Counted from the first letter of the stretch, positions 44,712 through 54,221 are shown. The stretch: 64,000 bases of DNA from Mycobacterium sp. shizuoka-1 (GCF_002723835.1 NZ_BEWG01000115.1:1-64000), one strand, 5' to 3'. Notes: generated by a model from the letters alone, not told the origin. Program-made: numbers and translations.

Positions 44712-47700
44712 ATGTCCAAGCGCGCCGTTTTCAGGGGCGTGTCACCACATAAGCTCCTCTCGGGCTTGGGTCGGGTGATCGTTCGCCACCCTGTGCTGGT
44801 GGTCGCGACTTGGGTAGCGCTCGCGGTGGCCCTGATCACCCTCATCACGCCGCTGTCGGTCGTAGCGGCCCGCAACCCCCCGGATTTCCTGCCCCAAGAC
44901 GCGCCCGTCCTGGTCTCGGTCAAGGAGATGCAGAACGTTTTCCACGAGGCCGACGCAGGCAATTTCGCCGCTGTCATCCTCAGCAACGAGAACGGGCTGA
45001 CGCCGGCCGACGAAGAGACCTACAAGCGGATCGTCGACGAGCTCAAGGACGACACCAAGTACGTCACCTCGCTGCAGGATTTCGTTCGGACCCCCGAGCT
45101 CAAAGAGGTGATGACCAGCAAGGACGGCAAGGCCTGGAACCTGCCGGTCAGCATGTCCGGGACGATGGGCACCCCGGACGGCCAGGAGTCGTACCGCCAC
45201 GTCATCGACACCGTCAACGAACAGGCCAAAGGCTCGTCGCTGCAGGTCAACGTGGTCGGCGGCGCCTCGACGATCGAGGACATGAACGCCATCGGCGCCC
45301 GCGATCAGCACATGATCGAGATCGCGACGGTCGGGCTGGTGTTCACCATCCTGCTGCTGGTGTATCGCAGCCTGATCGCGATGCTGATGCCGCTGATCAC
45401 CATCGGGATCTCACTGGTGGTCGCGCAGCAGACGGTGGCCGGCCTCGGCGAGCTCGGCCTGGGGCTGGGCCCGCAGACGATGATGCTGATGACCGGCATG
45501 ATGATGGGCGCCGGCATCGATTACGGCGTGTTCCTCTACAGCCGCTATCAGGAGCTCACCAAGACCGGGATGGGGTCCGACGACGCCATCGTGGAGGCAT
45601 TGGTGTCGATCGGTGAGGTGATCGCCGGCTCGGCGGGCACGGTGGCGCTCACGTTCCTGGGGATGTCGTTCACCAAGCTGGCCATCTTCTCGACCGTCGG
45701 GCCTGCGCTGACGGTCACCATCCTGGTCGGCTTCCTCGCCTCGATCACCCTGCTGCCGGCCTTCATCGTGCTGGCCGGCCGGCGCGGCTGGATCAAACAG
45801 CGTCGCGACATGACCGGCAGGCTGTGGCGGCGCTCCGGAGTGATGATCGTCCGCCGACCCGTCCTGCTGCTGGTCACCAGCGTGCTCATCCTGGGCGCGC
45901 TGGCCACCACCACGGCGTTCATGCGGTTCAACTACGACGACCGCAAGAACCTGCCGCAGGATTCCGCCAGCAACCGCGCCTACGAGGTGATGGACCAGCA
46001 CTTCCCGATCAGCGGCACCCTGCAGCAGTTCCTGTTCATCCAATCCCCGAACGACCTGCGTACTCCCAAGGCACTGGCCGACATGGAGCAGATGGCCGCG
46101 CGCATCGCGCAGCTGCCCGACATCGACATGGTGCGCGGCATCACCCGCCCGACCGGGCAGGTCCTCGAGCAGGCCAAGACCACCTACCAAGCCGGTGAGG
46201 TCGGCACCAAGCTCGGCGATGCGTCCAACCTGATCCACACCAACGACGACAACCTGACGTTGCTCTCGGGCGGCGCAGGCAAGATGGCCGACGTGCTGGG
46301 CGAGATCCGCACCCAGGTGGTGGGGTCGATCGCCAGCGTCCGCGGACTGACCAGCGCGCTCGACGCGATGTCGCAGAAGTACGGCGGAGCCAAGACCCTG
46401 GACCAGATCGACAAGACCGCCAAACTGGTGACCAGCATGCGCTCACTGGGCGATGCGCTGGGGCTCAGCATTCTGCGGGTCACCAGCATCGGTGACTGGG
46501 CCTCGCCGATGGTGCTGGCACTCAATGTCAGCCCGCAGTGCGACGCCGACCCCGCCTGCGTCAACTCCCGGTCCGACCTGCAGAAGATCGTCGACGCCGC
46601 CAACACGCCGGCCGCCAAGTCCATCGAGGAATTCGCCCGCGAACTGTCCCAGACCGACGGATCGCAGAAACTCGACGAGGCCGTTCACGACCTGAGCGTG
46701 AACCTCCAGAAGGCCACGTCGGCCGCGCGGTCGCTGGGCGTGGGGCAACCGGGCGGGGTCGAGAAGAAACTCAACGAGGCAGTCACCGGCGTCAACACCC
46801 TGGCCGATTCCAGCCGCCAACTGGCGCTGGGCGTGCAGACGCTGGTCGACCAGACCCGCAACCTGGGGCAGGGACTCGACCAGGCGTCGTCGTTCCTGCT
46901 GGCGATGAAGCGGGAGGCGGCCGACCCGCCCATGTCGGGCTTCTATATTCCGCCGCAGGTGCTGACCATGGAGGAGTTCAAGAAGGCCGCCAAGCTGTTC
47001 GTCTCCGAGGACGGCCATTCGGCGCGCTACCTGATCCAGACCGCGCTCAATCCGTTCAGCACCGAGGCGATGGATCAGACGAAGGTCATCGTCGACACCG
47101 CGAACGCGGCGACGCCCAACACCCAGTTGGCCGGCGCCAAGATCTCGATGGTGGGCTTCTCGTCGATCAACGCCAACGTCCGGGACTTCTACGACTCCGA
47201 CTTCGTCTACATCCTCTGCATGACCCTCGTGGTGGTGTTCCTGATCCTGGTTGCACTGCTGCGGGCGATCGTGGCGCCGCTGTATCTGGTGCTCTCGGTT
47301 GTTCTTTCCTACGGCGCGGCGCTGGGCATCGGCGTGGTGTTGTTCCAGTTCATCCTCGGCCAGGAACTGGCCTGGGGGGTACCGGGTATCGCGTTCATGG
47401 TGCTCGTCGCGGTGGGCGCCGACTACAACCTGCTGTTGATCTCCCGGATCCGCGACGAGGCGAAGTACGGGGTGCGATCGGCGGTCATCCGCACGGTCGG
47501 CGCGACCGGCGGCGTGATCACCTCGGCAGGCCTGATCTTCGCGGCGTCGATGATGGCATTGACCGTCAGCAGCGTGCTGACCGCGGCGCAGATCGGCTTC
47601 GTGATCGGTGTCGGGTTGCTGCTGGACACCTTCCTGGTCCGGACGCTGACCGTGCCGGCGGCGGCGGTGCTGGTCGGCAACGCCAACTGGTGGCCGTCCA

Positions 47701-47891
47701 AGCCGCCCGGTGTGAAGTACGCGGCCGCCAAGCGGGCGGCTGCCACTGCCGCGACTGCCGCTGCCGCCACCGCGCCCGTCGCGCTCATCGAGGAGGCGCC
47801 GGACGACGACCGGCCGATCGAGGAAGTGATCGAAGAGCTCGTCGACGAGGACGACGAACCGCCTACCGACCTCCACCCCGAAGTCGAATAG
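44712..47891 (+). CDS. MmpL-family RND transporter
   Basis: About 1059 aa, an inner-membrane exporter of the mycobacterial MmpL (RND) family, usually moving envelope lipids or siderophores using the proton gradient. Two repeats of one helix, a large periplasmic loop, then five helices. Proton-relay Asp-Tyr pairs are seen in MGAGIDYGVFLYSRY (first half) and VAVGADYNLLLISRIRDE (second half). C-terminal tail is alanine-rich, then acidic (EEAPDDDRPIEEVIEELVDEDDE cut short here in part). No mmpS gene is adjacent. ATG 44712 is preferred over the GTG at 44709. Its 3' end overlaps the convergent Gfo/Idh-like gene by 29 bp. Cargo unknown; the envelope-modification-like genes opposite may be functionally linked. 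Confidence 0.93.
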   Translation: MSKRAVFRGVSPHKLLSGLGRVIVRHPVLVVATWVALAVALITLITPLSVVAARNPPDFLPQDAPVLVSVKEMQNVFHEADAGNFAAVILSNENGLTPADEETYKRIVDELKDDTKYVTSLQDFVRTPELKEVMTSKDGKAWNLPVSMSGTMGTPDGQESYRHVIDTVNEQAKGSSLQVNVVGGASTIEDMNAIGARDQHMIEIATVGLVFTILLLVYRSLIAMLMPLITIGISLVVAQQTVAGLGELGLGLGPQTMMLMTGMMMGAGIDYGVFLYSRYQELTKTGMGSDDAIVEALVSIGEVIAGSAGTVALTFLGMSFTKLAIFSTVGPALTVTILVGFLASITLLPAFIVLAGRRGWIKQRRDMTGRLWRRSGVMIVRRPVLLLVTSVLILGALATTTAFMRFNYDDRKNLPQDSASNRAYEVMDQHFPISGTLQQFLFIQSPNDLRTPKALADMEQMAARIAQLPDIDMVRGITRPTGQVLEQAKTTYQAGEVGTKLGDASNLIHTNDDNLTLLSGGAGKMADVLGEIRTQVVGSIASVRGLTSALDAMSQKYGGAKTLDQIDKTAKLVTSMRSLGDALGLSILRVTSIGDWASPMVLALNVSPQCDADPACVNSRSDLQKIVDAANTPAAKSIEEFARELSQTDGSQKLDEAVHDLSVNLQKATSAARSLGVGQPGGVEKKLNEAVTGVNTLADSSRQLALGVQTLVDQTRNLGQGLDQASSFLLAMKREAADPPMSGFYIPPQVLTMEEFKKAAKLFVSEDGHSARYLIQTALNPFSTEAMDQTKVIVDTANAATPNTQLAGAKISMVGFSSINANVRDFYDSDFVYILCMTLVVVFLILVALLRAIVAPLYLVLSVVLSYGAALGIGVVLFQFILGQELAWGVPGIAFMVLVAVGADYNLLLISRIRDEAKYGVRSAVIRTVGATGGVITSAGLIFAASMMALTVSSVLTAAQIGFVIGVGLLLDTFLVRTLTVPAAAVLVGNANWWPSKPPGVKYAAAKRAAATAATAAAATAPVALIEEAPDDDRPIEEVIEELVDEDDEPPTDLHPEVE

Positions 47892-48888
47892 CGGCCGCCG
47901 GCAACCACGGGATGGTGCGGGCGGCAAAGCTGACCAGGTTGTCGGAGACGGCGTCCTCGAGCCGGTACCGGGTGTTCACCGGGTCGCCGGTGTTCCACAG
48001 CGACGCGATCACCTGGCTCAGCCCGTCGATGCGTAGCAGGTTGAACTCGGAGTCGTCTTCCAGCCCCATGGCAGCCAGCGCGCCGTGATGCGGCAGGCCG
48101 ATGGTCATCGGCGTCTCGAGCCCGGTGATCGCGAAACCGGTCAGGCCGCTGCCGTCTTCGGTGCGAATCAGCGTGGCGCCGCCCGCAACTGGGGTGTCGT
48201 AGCCCATCGGGTGCCCGGTCAACGTGGCCTTGGCGCCGGTGACGGCGAATGATCCCTCGCCCTGCCGGTAGGGTTCGCGAACCTCGCCGGTCTTGCCGCC
48301 GCGGAAGTGATAGGTGATGTCGACCCCGCCGGTCACCCGGTGATTGCGGGCCGAACTCGGCGGCAACAGGTCCAGCCAGGACCTCAGCAGTGCCAGCGCG
48401 TGATAGCGATAGCCCATCTCCGACATCGAGATTCGGCTGATCTCGCCGAGCGCGCCGGCCCGGACGGCGTCGCCGACCAGCCGGTACTGCGGCATGTTCA
48501 TGAAGTCTTCGCCGACCCGGATCTGTGCCCATTTCCGGAATTGGGCCAACCGCGCGAGGTCGTCGAGGCGGCCGACGCCGGGGGTGTCGATCACCAGCGC
48601 CGCCCCGGGCGCCAGGTGGGCAAGCGATCTCAGCACGGCGACGTTGTTGGTGACCGTCACCGACACCAGCGCGAGGTCGATGTCTCCCGGCCGTAGTTCG
48701 CGCGGATCCGCGATCGCCGGCACGCCCCAGCGCTGCGCGGCACGGCTGGCATTGGCGTAGGTCCGTGAGTGAATCCCGACGATCTCGATGTGGGAGTCCA
48801 GCAGCTTCAGCGCCGGAAGGAACGCGTTGCGGACTCGGTATCCGGACCCGACGACCAGCGCCCGCAGCCGGCTACTCGGCTGTGTCAC
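47863..48888 (-). CDS. Gfo/Idh/MocA-like oxidoreductase, atypical active site
   Basis: A 341-aa protein with an N-terminal Rossmann fold (LVVGSGYRVRNAFLPALKLL, residues 11-30; IVGIHSRT after strand 2) and the C-terminal alpha/beta domain of the family. The catalytic EKP motif of sugar dehydrogenases is replaced by DTP (residues 101-103), so the catalytic lysine is absent. GTG 48888 overlaps the PhyH-type stop (GTGA). Downstream gene of the methyltransferase-dioxygenase-oxidoreductase set. It may act on a sugar or polyketide-like group, or have lost dehydrogenase activity. Confidence 0.78.
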   Translation of the reverse strand: MTQPSSRLRALVVGSGYRVRNAFLPALKLLDSHIEIVGIHSRTYANASRAAQRWGVPAIADPRELRPGDIDLALVSVTVTNNVAVLRSLAHLAPGAALVIDTPGVGRLDDLARLAQFRKWAQIRVGEDFMNMPQYRLVGDAVRAGALGEISRISMSEMGYRYHALALLRSWLDLLPPSSARNHRVTGGVDITYHFRGGKTGEVREPYRQGEGSFAVTGAKATLTGHPMGYDTPVAGGATLIRTEDGSGLTGFAITGLETPMTIGLPHHGALAAMGLEDDSEFNLLRIDGLSQVIASLWNTGDPVNTRYRLEDAVSDNLVSFAARTIPWLPAAAIRLRGGGR

Positions 48889-49730
48889 ACAACGCCCGCG
48901 GCGGCCAGCACCCGAAACCCGACGGTCTGGGCGCGGATGTAGGTGGCCTGGGCCCGGGACAGCTCGTTGTGCGTCGTCGGCGGCAGCGGGGTCCCGGCGG
49001 GGATTTCGCCGCGGTCCGGCAGCGGGGCGGTGGTGCCGACGCGGCGCTCGTCGATGAGGGCCAGCAGCGCCGGGTCCGTCAGGTGCGTGCGGGCCTGCGT
49101 GAACTCGGGCAGGCCGATCCGGTCGTTGGGCAGACCGGCGGGCTGGAAGGAGACCTTCAGCACCCGGCGGCGCAGCGAACCGCGGTTCGGCGACGCGCGG
49201 TGGAAGTAGGAGCGGTTCCACATCGCCGCGGTGCCGACCGGACCGACCAGCTGCACCGCGTCGCCGCCGGCACGCATGCCCTTGTTGGGGCGGTGCGGGT
49301 AGAACTCGAACGCACCGTCACCCTCGCCAACCGGGGACAGCAGGATGAAGATGCTGATGAAGGACGGGAAGTCGGGGGTGTAGGCCCCGATCGTCTCGGT
49401 GTCGCGATGCCATCCGAGCGGCTTGTCGCGGTGAATGTGCGGCCGGCCCTGGTTGGCGGCGATCTCGTAGCAGTGGCAGTGGTACAGCAGTGCCGACGGC
49501 TGGATGCCGGCGATGAGCTGACGAACGGGCTCGCTGAACAGCTCGGCGAAGATGCCGGTCTCGGCGAGGACGTCGGCGCTCGCGTACGACCGTCGCTCAC
49601 CGTCGGTTCCCGCGAAGACCGGATCGAGGCGGCGATTCCACTCTTCGATCAGTTCGACCGGCCACAGGCCGGTCACATCGGCGATGCCCTCGTTTGCCAG
49701 CAGGTCGGACAGAGTCAGTGTCGACGTCAC
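48885..49730 (-). CDS. Phytanoyl-CoA dioxygenase (PhyH) family protein
   Basis: A 281-aa Fe(II)/2-oxoglutarate-dependent oxygenase. Iron-ligand candidates are H108-x-D110 in GWHRDTETIGAY and distal H177 in WNRSYFHRASPN; a second HRD lies at 100-102. The 2-oxoglutarate arginine is probably in RGSLRRRVLKVSF. Members hydroxylate phytanoyl-CoA, natural products or small metabolites. Strong Shine-Dalgarno GGAGG 8 nt before GTG 49730. Coupled by 4-nt overlap to the Gfo/Idh-like gene. It lies 101 bp after the methyltransferase. Confidence 0.82.
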   Translation of the reverse strand: MTSTLTLSDLLANEGIADVTGLWPVELIEEWNRRLDPVFAGTDGERRSYASADVLAETGIFAELFSEPVRQLIAGIQPSALLYHCHCYEIAANQGRPHIHRDKPLGWHRDTETIGAYTPDFPSFISIFILLSPVGEGDGAFEFYPHRPNKGMRAGGDAVQLVGPVGTAAMWNRSYFHRASPNRGSLRRRVLKVSFQPAGLPNDRIGLPEFTQARTHLTDPALLALIDERRVGTTAPLPDRGEIPAGTPLPPTTHNELSRAQATYIRAQTVGFRVLAAAGVV

Positions 49731-49831
49731 CAGTGCTACCTCCTTCAGCGCTCCCACGCTACAGGCTATCCGTGCTGGCTGCGAGGGCCGGAAGTCACCT
49801 GCAACCGGAAAGTGACGCGCACCGGGGCGGT

Positions 49832-50431
49832 CTACTTGGCGAAGACGAACAGCCGGTGCTGGTACCCGTCGACGTTTGCCCAGTTCTCTTCGTGCGCGCT
49901 GGCGAAGCCCCGCTCCCGGAACAGTGACCGGATTTCCTCTTCGGTATAGCTGTTCAGCCACCCGCGGCTGATCCGGTCCACCGCACCCAGCTTGGTGCGC
50001 CGGGACGCGTCGTTGGTGTCGGGGCAGCCGTAGGAGATCACGTAGCGGGAGACGACGGGCGACAGCCAGTCGAGCACTGCCGGCACGTCCCGCAGGTACT
50101 CCAGGACGCCCATGAACACCGCGACGTCGTAGGTGTCGTGGCCCAGGTCGGGCAGTGGCCGCTCGTTGAGGTCGCAGACGATCGTTCCCTGGCCCCGGTC
50201 GACGAGGTCGGAGGGGGTGTAGGTGCACGACGGATCGAGGTGGCGTTCCAGGGTGCGGGTGCCGGCGCCGAACTCGATCACCCGGCTGCCGGCCGGGATC
50301 AGTTCGGCGGCCCGCTGTGACCGCGGCTCCCATTCCGAGTAGAGGTTGCGGGTGTCAGACCAGCGCTTGTAGTCGGTCTTCTGGCGCAGTGCGGCGATAA
50401 TCCCCAACTTTGGGATATGGACCCGGCTCAC
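49832..50431 (-). CDS. SAM-dependent methyltransferase (class I)
   Basis: A 199-aa methyltransferase. Motif I is VIEFGAGTRTLERHL at residues 51-65, then SDLVDRGQGTIVCDLN and the post-motif VAVFMGVLEYLRDVP. The C-terminal WANVDGYQHRLFVFAK resembles small glycan- or natural-product methyltransferases. GTG 50431 has an upstream GAGGTG. Leads the three-gene set running toward the MmpL gene. Acceptor unknown. Confidence 0.82.
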   Translation of the reverse strand: MSRVHIPKLGIIAALRQKTDYKRWSDTRNLYSEWEPRSQRAAELIPAGSRVIEFGAGTRTLERHLDPSCTYTPSDLVDRGQGTIVCDLNERPLPDLGHDTYDVAVFMGVLEYLRDVPAVLDWLSPVVSRYVISYGCPDTNDASRRTKLGAVDRISRGWLNSYTEEEIRSLFRERGFASAHEENWANVDGYQHRLFVFAK

Positions 50432-50829
50432 TGAATTCTCACCTCAACTGTTCGGCGCCTTGGCCAATCGCAAACCCGTACCGGTGCCTGAGAAGGTTAG
50501 CACCCCGCCGGCAACGGTTTGCGGGCGTCGCGTCGGCGGCGGCATTTTCCAGCCGGTCGGCGCCCCGCCGCACAGGTGCTGGTTTGCTGGTCGGCGCGCC
50601 ACCAGGTCCTGCGCGCATGGGGTTTGGCGTGGGTGTTTGCCCCGTCGTCGGGGTCGGCGATCGGGGAGCTACTCGGTAGCCGGATGAGCTGGATCCGCGG
50701 CGTCGCCGGACGCTTGCTCGGCCAGACGCTCTCGGCCGACTTTGCTGATACAGTACTTTCGGCCTAGTCGGGGGCGGGTGCGCCGGTTCGTCGTGCTCGG
50801 TGTGGCGGGGATAAGGGGAGTGACCCGAT
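50432..50829. other. 398-bp intergenic region without a convincing gene
   Basis: Lies between the divergent methyltransferase and PE-PPE-type genes. Open frames on both strands here have the arginine/proline/serine-rich composition of GC-rich shadow frames and no recognisable motif. A TACAGT -10-like box at 50749-50754 and AAGGGGAG before the ATG at 50830 suggest promoter and ribosome binding site for the downstream gene. Confidence 0.6.
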
Positions 50830-52299
50830 ATGCGCCTAGCAGCTCGTAGCACCGCCGTGGCGATCGCCGCGCTGGCGGCCTTCCTGTCCGTGGTCCTAGC
50901 GACCACCACGACCGCGGCGCTCAAGCTGCTGGCGAGCGGGGCGACCGTACTGGTGATGGGCGGCACCGGGCACTCGCTGGCCGCCGACCAGGATTCCACC
51001 GACTTCGTCCAGAGCTATCTGGCCGGTGCGGTCGGCAACTACGTCGATCCCGCATCGACCCTGCCGACCGGCATCCCGGCCGGGCCCTACAACGCGGTCG
51101 CGGTTGTCACCCCCGAAGAGTTCGCCCCGGGCACCGGCACATTGACCTTCGACCAGTCGGTGGCCCTGGGCCGGCAGAACCTGGACAACTGCATCAAGGG
51201 CACGTCGTGCGACTACAACACCGAGGTGGGCTCGGTCGCGCCGATTCCGGGTGACATGTTCGTGGTGTACGGCTTTTCACAGAGCTCCACGATCGCCACC
51301 CTCGAGAAGCGCTCGCTGGCAGCCGAATACGCCCCCGGTGAGGGACCCGATGTCAGCTTCGTGCTGATCGCCAACGGCAACCGGCCGAACGGGGGCTTCC
51401 TCGCCCGCGGCCCCGAAGGCGTGACGATTCCGTCGTTCCTTCCGTTCGGCGGCGCCACCTTCAACGGATCCACCCCGACCGACACCCAATACGACACCGT
51501 GGACATCGCCGCCCAGTACGACGGCTGGTCGGATTTCCCGGTCAACCCGCTGAACCTGCTGGCTGTCGCGAACGCGATGATGGGCATCGACTACCTGCAC
51601 CTCGGCGGCACCTACGACGACACCACGCTCACCAGCCCCGGCGTAGTCGATCAGGGTCAGTACGGCGACACCCACTACTACCTGATCTCCACCCCGGTCC
51701 TGCCGCTGCTGATGCCGCTCGACAAGCTCGGACCGCTCGGCCATGCCCTGGCCGACACCCTCGACGCCCCGCTGCGGGTGATCGTCGAATCGGCCTACGA
51801 CCGCACCACCAGCCCCGGCGTGCCGACGTCGTGGAACGTGCTGTATTTCCCCAACCCGGTCAAGTTCGCCACCAATCTGGCCATCTCGATCCCGACCGGC
51901 CTGGACAACGGCCTGCAGGACCTCTTCGGGGTACGGCCGTTCCGGACGACCCGACCCGGACCGTACGGCGTCGGGGGTCCCGACGTGACCTACACGACCC
52001 CGGAAACCACCGGATCGTCGGACACCGCGGCCACGGTGACGTCGGTGGCCGACACGACGCCGACCGACACCGAGTCGACCGACACGACGCCGAAGAAGTC
52101 GACCGGCGGCTTCAAGCCGCGGCCGACGCTGAAGACGACGCTGACCGAGACCACGGCGACCAAGACCACGGCCGCCAAGACCGCGGCCGCCGGCAACGGC
52201 AAGAGCGCCGCGGACTCGACGAAGGCCTCGACCTCCACGACGTCCAAGCACAGCGGCCTGGGGTCGTCGAAGCGGGCGAAGGCCGGCGCGAGCTCCTAG
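50830..52299 (+). CDS. Secreted PE-PPE-domain serine hydrolase
   Basis: A 489-aa exported protein. Hydrophobic N-terminal signal (residues 1-30), then the PE-PPE (alpha/beta hydrolase) domain with TVLVMGGTGHSL at 39-50 and nucleophile motif VYGFSQSS (Ser150). Probable acid and histidine are near YDGWSDFPVNPLNLL and QYGDTHYYLIS. From about residue 380 a long Thr/Ser/Lys/Ala-rich low-complexity tail follows. There is no PE or PPE N-terminus, so this is the stand-alone hydrolase form whose relatives show esterase or lipase activity. Its end lies 4 bp from the convergent Rv3311-like gene. Confidence 0.85.
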   Translation: MRLAARSTAVAIAALAAFLSVVLATTTTAALKLLASGATVLVMGGTGHSLAADQDSTDFVQSYLAGAVGNYVDPASTLPTGIPAGPYNAVAVVTPEEFAPGTGTLTFDQSVALGRQNLDNCIKGTSCDYNTEVGSVAPIPGDMFVVYGFSQSSTIATLEKRSLAAEYAPGEGPDVSFVLIANGNRPNGGFLARGPEGVTIPSFLPFGGATFNGSTPTDTQYDTVDIAAQYDGWSDFPVNPLNLLAVANAMMGIDYLHLGGTYDDTTLTSPGVVDQGQYGDTHYYLISTPVLPLLMPLDKLGPLGHALADTLDAPLRVIVESAYDRTTSPGVPTSWNVLYFPNPVKFATNLAISIPTGLDNGLQDLFGVRPFRTTRPGPYGVGGPDVTYTTPETTGSSDTAATVTSVADTTPTDTESTDTTPKKSTGGFKPRPTLKTTLTETTATKTTAAKTAAAGNGKSAADSTKASTSTTSKHSGLGSSKRAKAGASS

Positions 52300-52303
52300 C
52301 GCC

Positions 52304-53584
52304 CTATTCACGGCGCAGCCGCGACTCCACGAACCGCTCGATCTGCTCCCACTCCTTGACCGCGGCCGCATACGGCCCGGCCGGGCGGGAGTTCTCCGCG
52401 GGATCGAGCACATAGCCGACCAGCTGACCCAGCGGCCGGTCCTCGGCCAGCAGCCGGTCGACCACGTCCTCTTCGGAGTACTCGCCGACGTCGCGGACCA
52501 ACTCGACCGCCAGCTCCAGCTGGTCGCGGTCGATCGTGTCGGGACCGTCGGCGATGTCGTCGGACAGCCCGGTCAGCATGTAGATGTTGTCGTCGGTGAC
52601 GTCGACCCGCAGCGAGCCGTCGGTGGCCGCGGTATGGATGTCGTCGTAGGTGCTCAGGTCCGACAGGTCGTGGTCACGCTGGTCGGCCAGATAACGGGCC
52701 AGCGAGCGCTCCGAGCCGAACACACTGATCCTGCCGTTGCGGCCCAGGAAGATCGGCCGGTCGTCGAAATAGCAGCGCAGGGTGTACAGCGTCGACGAGC
52801 CGAGCGTGATCCGCACCGGGTCGATGCCGACCTCGCCCCAGAAGTCCACGTCGCTGCCCAGCACCACGTCGTCCTGCGGCGCCCGCACGACGGCGGCCTC
52901 CTCGGCGTCCGCAGCGTCGTCCTCGGCGCCGTCGCTGATGTCCTCGCCGTCCTCGGCCAGGTCCGACTCGTCGGCCTCGTCCTCGTAGGGCTCCTCAAGC
53001 TCTGCGGCGGCCTGCTTGGCGGCCCGCTCGTCGACCTCGGGGATGGTGATCACCTCGTCGATCGCCGACAGCACGCCGTCCCAGCCCCGTCCGACGATCT
53101 CGCCGACCAACGTCCAGCGCTTGCGTCCCGGTTTGCCACTGAACTGCTCCATGCCGCCCGACAGCAAGCCCAGGTTGGGGTTGCCGTTGAAGAACCGGGT
53201 GACCGCGGGCAGCTCGCACACCGACCCGATCGACGAGACCACGGCCATGGTGTTGGCCAGCGCGGTCACCGACTCTTCGGTCGGCTTCTCCGACAGCAAC
53301 TCCTCGACCGTGATCAGGTCGACCTCGTGGTCGGACGACGGAACCAGCTTGTGGGCGTTGACCTCGGTCAGCTCGGCCCAGGCCGGGTGATCGGCGAGGT
53401 CGTTGTCGGTGTTGGTGCGCACAAACGCCACCAGATCCGCCACCGACTCGAAGGCGAACAGGTCCTCGTCCTTGCCGAGGAATGCCTCCCACTCGTCGCC
53501 GCCGTCGCGCCAGCGGGGCGCCCACAACGTGTACAGGTCACCTGCGGTCACGCCGATGCGGACCGGAACGAGCTCAGCAGCCAT
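52304..53584 (-). CDS. Conserved mycobacterial hypothetical protein (Rv3311-like)
   Basis: A 426-aa soluble, very acidic protein with no catalytic motif I recognise. Two similar halves: GVTAGDLYTLWAPRWR and FLGKDEDLFAFESVADLVAFV near the start, and ITLGSSTLYTLRCYFDD and FLGRNGRISVFGSERSLARYL in the second half, joined by an acidic linker (about residues 205-235). This suggests an internal duplication. Matches Rv3311 in size and position (near upp). Function unknown. Confidence 0.85.
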   Translation of the reverse strand: MAAELVPVRIGVTAGDLYTLWAPRWRDGGDEWEAFLGKDEDLFAFESVADLVAFVRTNTDNDLADHPAWAELTEVNAHKLVPSSDHEVDLITVEELLSEKPTEESVTALANTMAVVSSIGSVCELPAVTRFFNGNPNLGLLSGGMEQFSGKPGRKRWTLVGEIVGRGWDGVLSAIDEVITIPEVDERAAKQAAAELEEPYEDEADESDLAEDGEDISDGAEDDAADAEEAAVVRAPQDDVVLGSDVDFWGEVGIDPVRITLGSSTLYTLRCYFDDRPIFLGRNGRISVFGSERSLARYLADQRDHDLSDLSTYDDIHTAATDGSLRVDVTDDNIYMLTGLSDDIADGPDTIDRDQLELAVELVRDVGEYSEEDVVDRLLAEDRPLGQLVGYVLDPAENSRPAGPYAAAVKEWEQIERFVESRLRRE

Positions 53585-53628
53585 GCCGCACAGCCTAACG
53601 ACGCTTGCTGGCCGGTAGCCTGCCCCCC

Positions 53629-54201
53629 GTGAACAGGCTGGCTCGGGTGCTGGCGATCTGGGCGGCCATCGGGCTGCTCGTCGTCGCCGTCTTGGGGGTT
53701 ACCGGATTCGTCCTGTTCACCCGCCCGCATGCCGACCCGCTGTCCAAAGCCGACGCGATCGTCGTGCTGGGCGGCGAAAACGACGGCCGTTTGCAATACG
53801 GCCTTCAGCTGGCCGAGCAGGGCTACGCCCACACGGTCGTGCTGTCCAACGCCTACGCCGGGAATGCGGCAGATCTCGCCGATTTCGACCAGGCCTGCGC
53901 GTCTGGGACGCCGGCCATCACCGTCGTCTGCTTCACCCCGTCGCCGTTCACCACCCGCGGCGAGGCGATGTACGTCACGCGCCTGGCCAAGCAACACCAC
54001 TGGACCCATGTGATCGTCGTGTCCTGGAACTATCACGTGGTTCGCGCACGCTATATCTTCCACCAGTGCTTCGACGGCAACGTCACCATGCGGCCGGTGC
54101 CGCGCGCCTACGACTTCCCGCCGTGGCGGTGGGCAGCGGAGTACGCCTACCAATACGCCGGGCTGGTCAAAGCCCTGGTTCTGGGCTGCGACGCCGGTTG
54201 A
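53629..54201 (+). CDS. YdcF/SanA-like DUF218 membrane protein
   Basis: About 190 aa. One N-terminal membrane helix (AIWAAIGLLVVAVLGVTGFVLF, given here in two halves: AIWAAIGLLVV and AVLGVTGFVLF), then the DUF218 domain: ADAIVVLGGENDGRLQYGLQLA, HVIVVSWNYHVVRARYIF. Relatives act in envelope biogenesis and vancomycin tolerance, but the biochemical role is not settled. GTG 53629 is preferred over an upstream TTG. Divergent from the Rv3311-like gene and upstream of upp. In M. tuberculosis sapM occupies the comparable place. Confidence 0.82.
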   Translation: MNRLARVLAIWAAIGLLVVAVLGVTGFVLFTRPHADPLSKADAIVVLGGENDGRLQYGLQLAEQGYAHTVVLSNAYAGNAADLADFDQACASGTPAITVVCFTPSPFTTRGEAMYVTRLAKQHHWTHVIVVSWNYHVVRARYIFHQCFDGNVTMRPVPRAYDFPPWRWAAEYAYQYAGLVKALVLGCDAG

Positions 54202-54221
54202 GGCTGCTCTAGTCTCTGCGC

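Noticed and set aside
50439-50999. Minus-strand frame of 186 codons between the methyltransferase and the PE-PPE-type gene
   Set aside because: Low-complexity Ala/Arg/Ser/Pro sequence, no ribosome binding site, and it overlaps the signal-peptide region of the real plus-strand gene.
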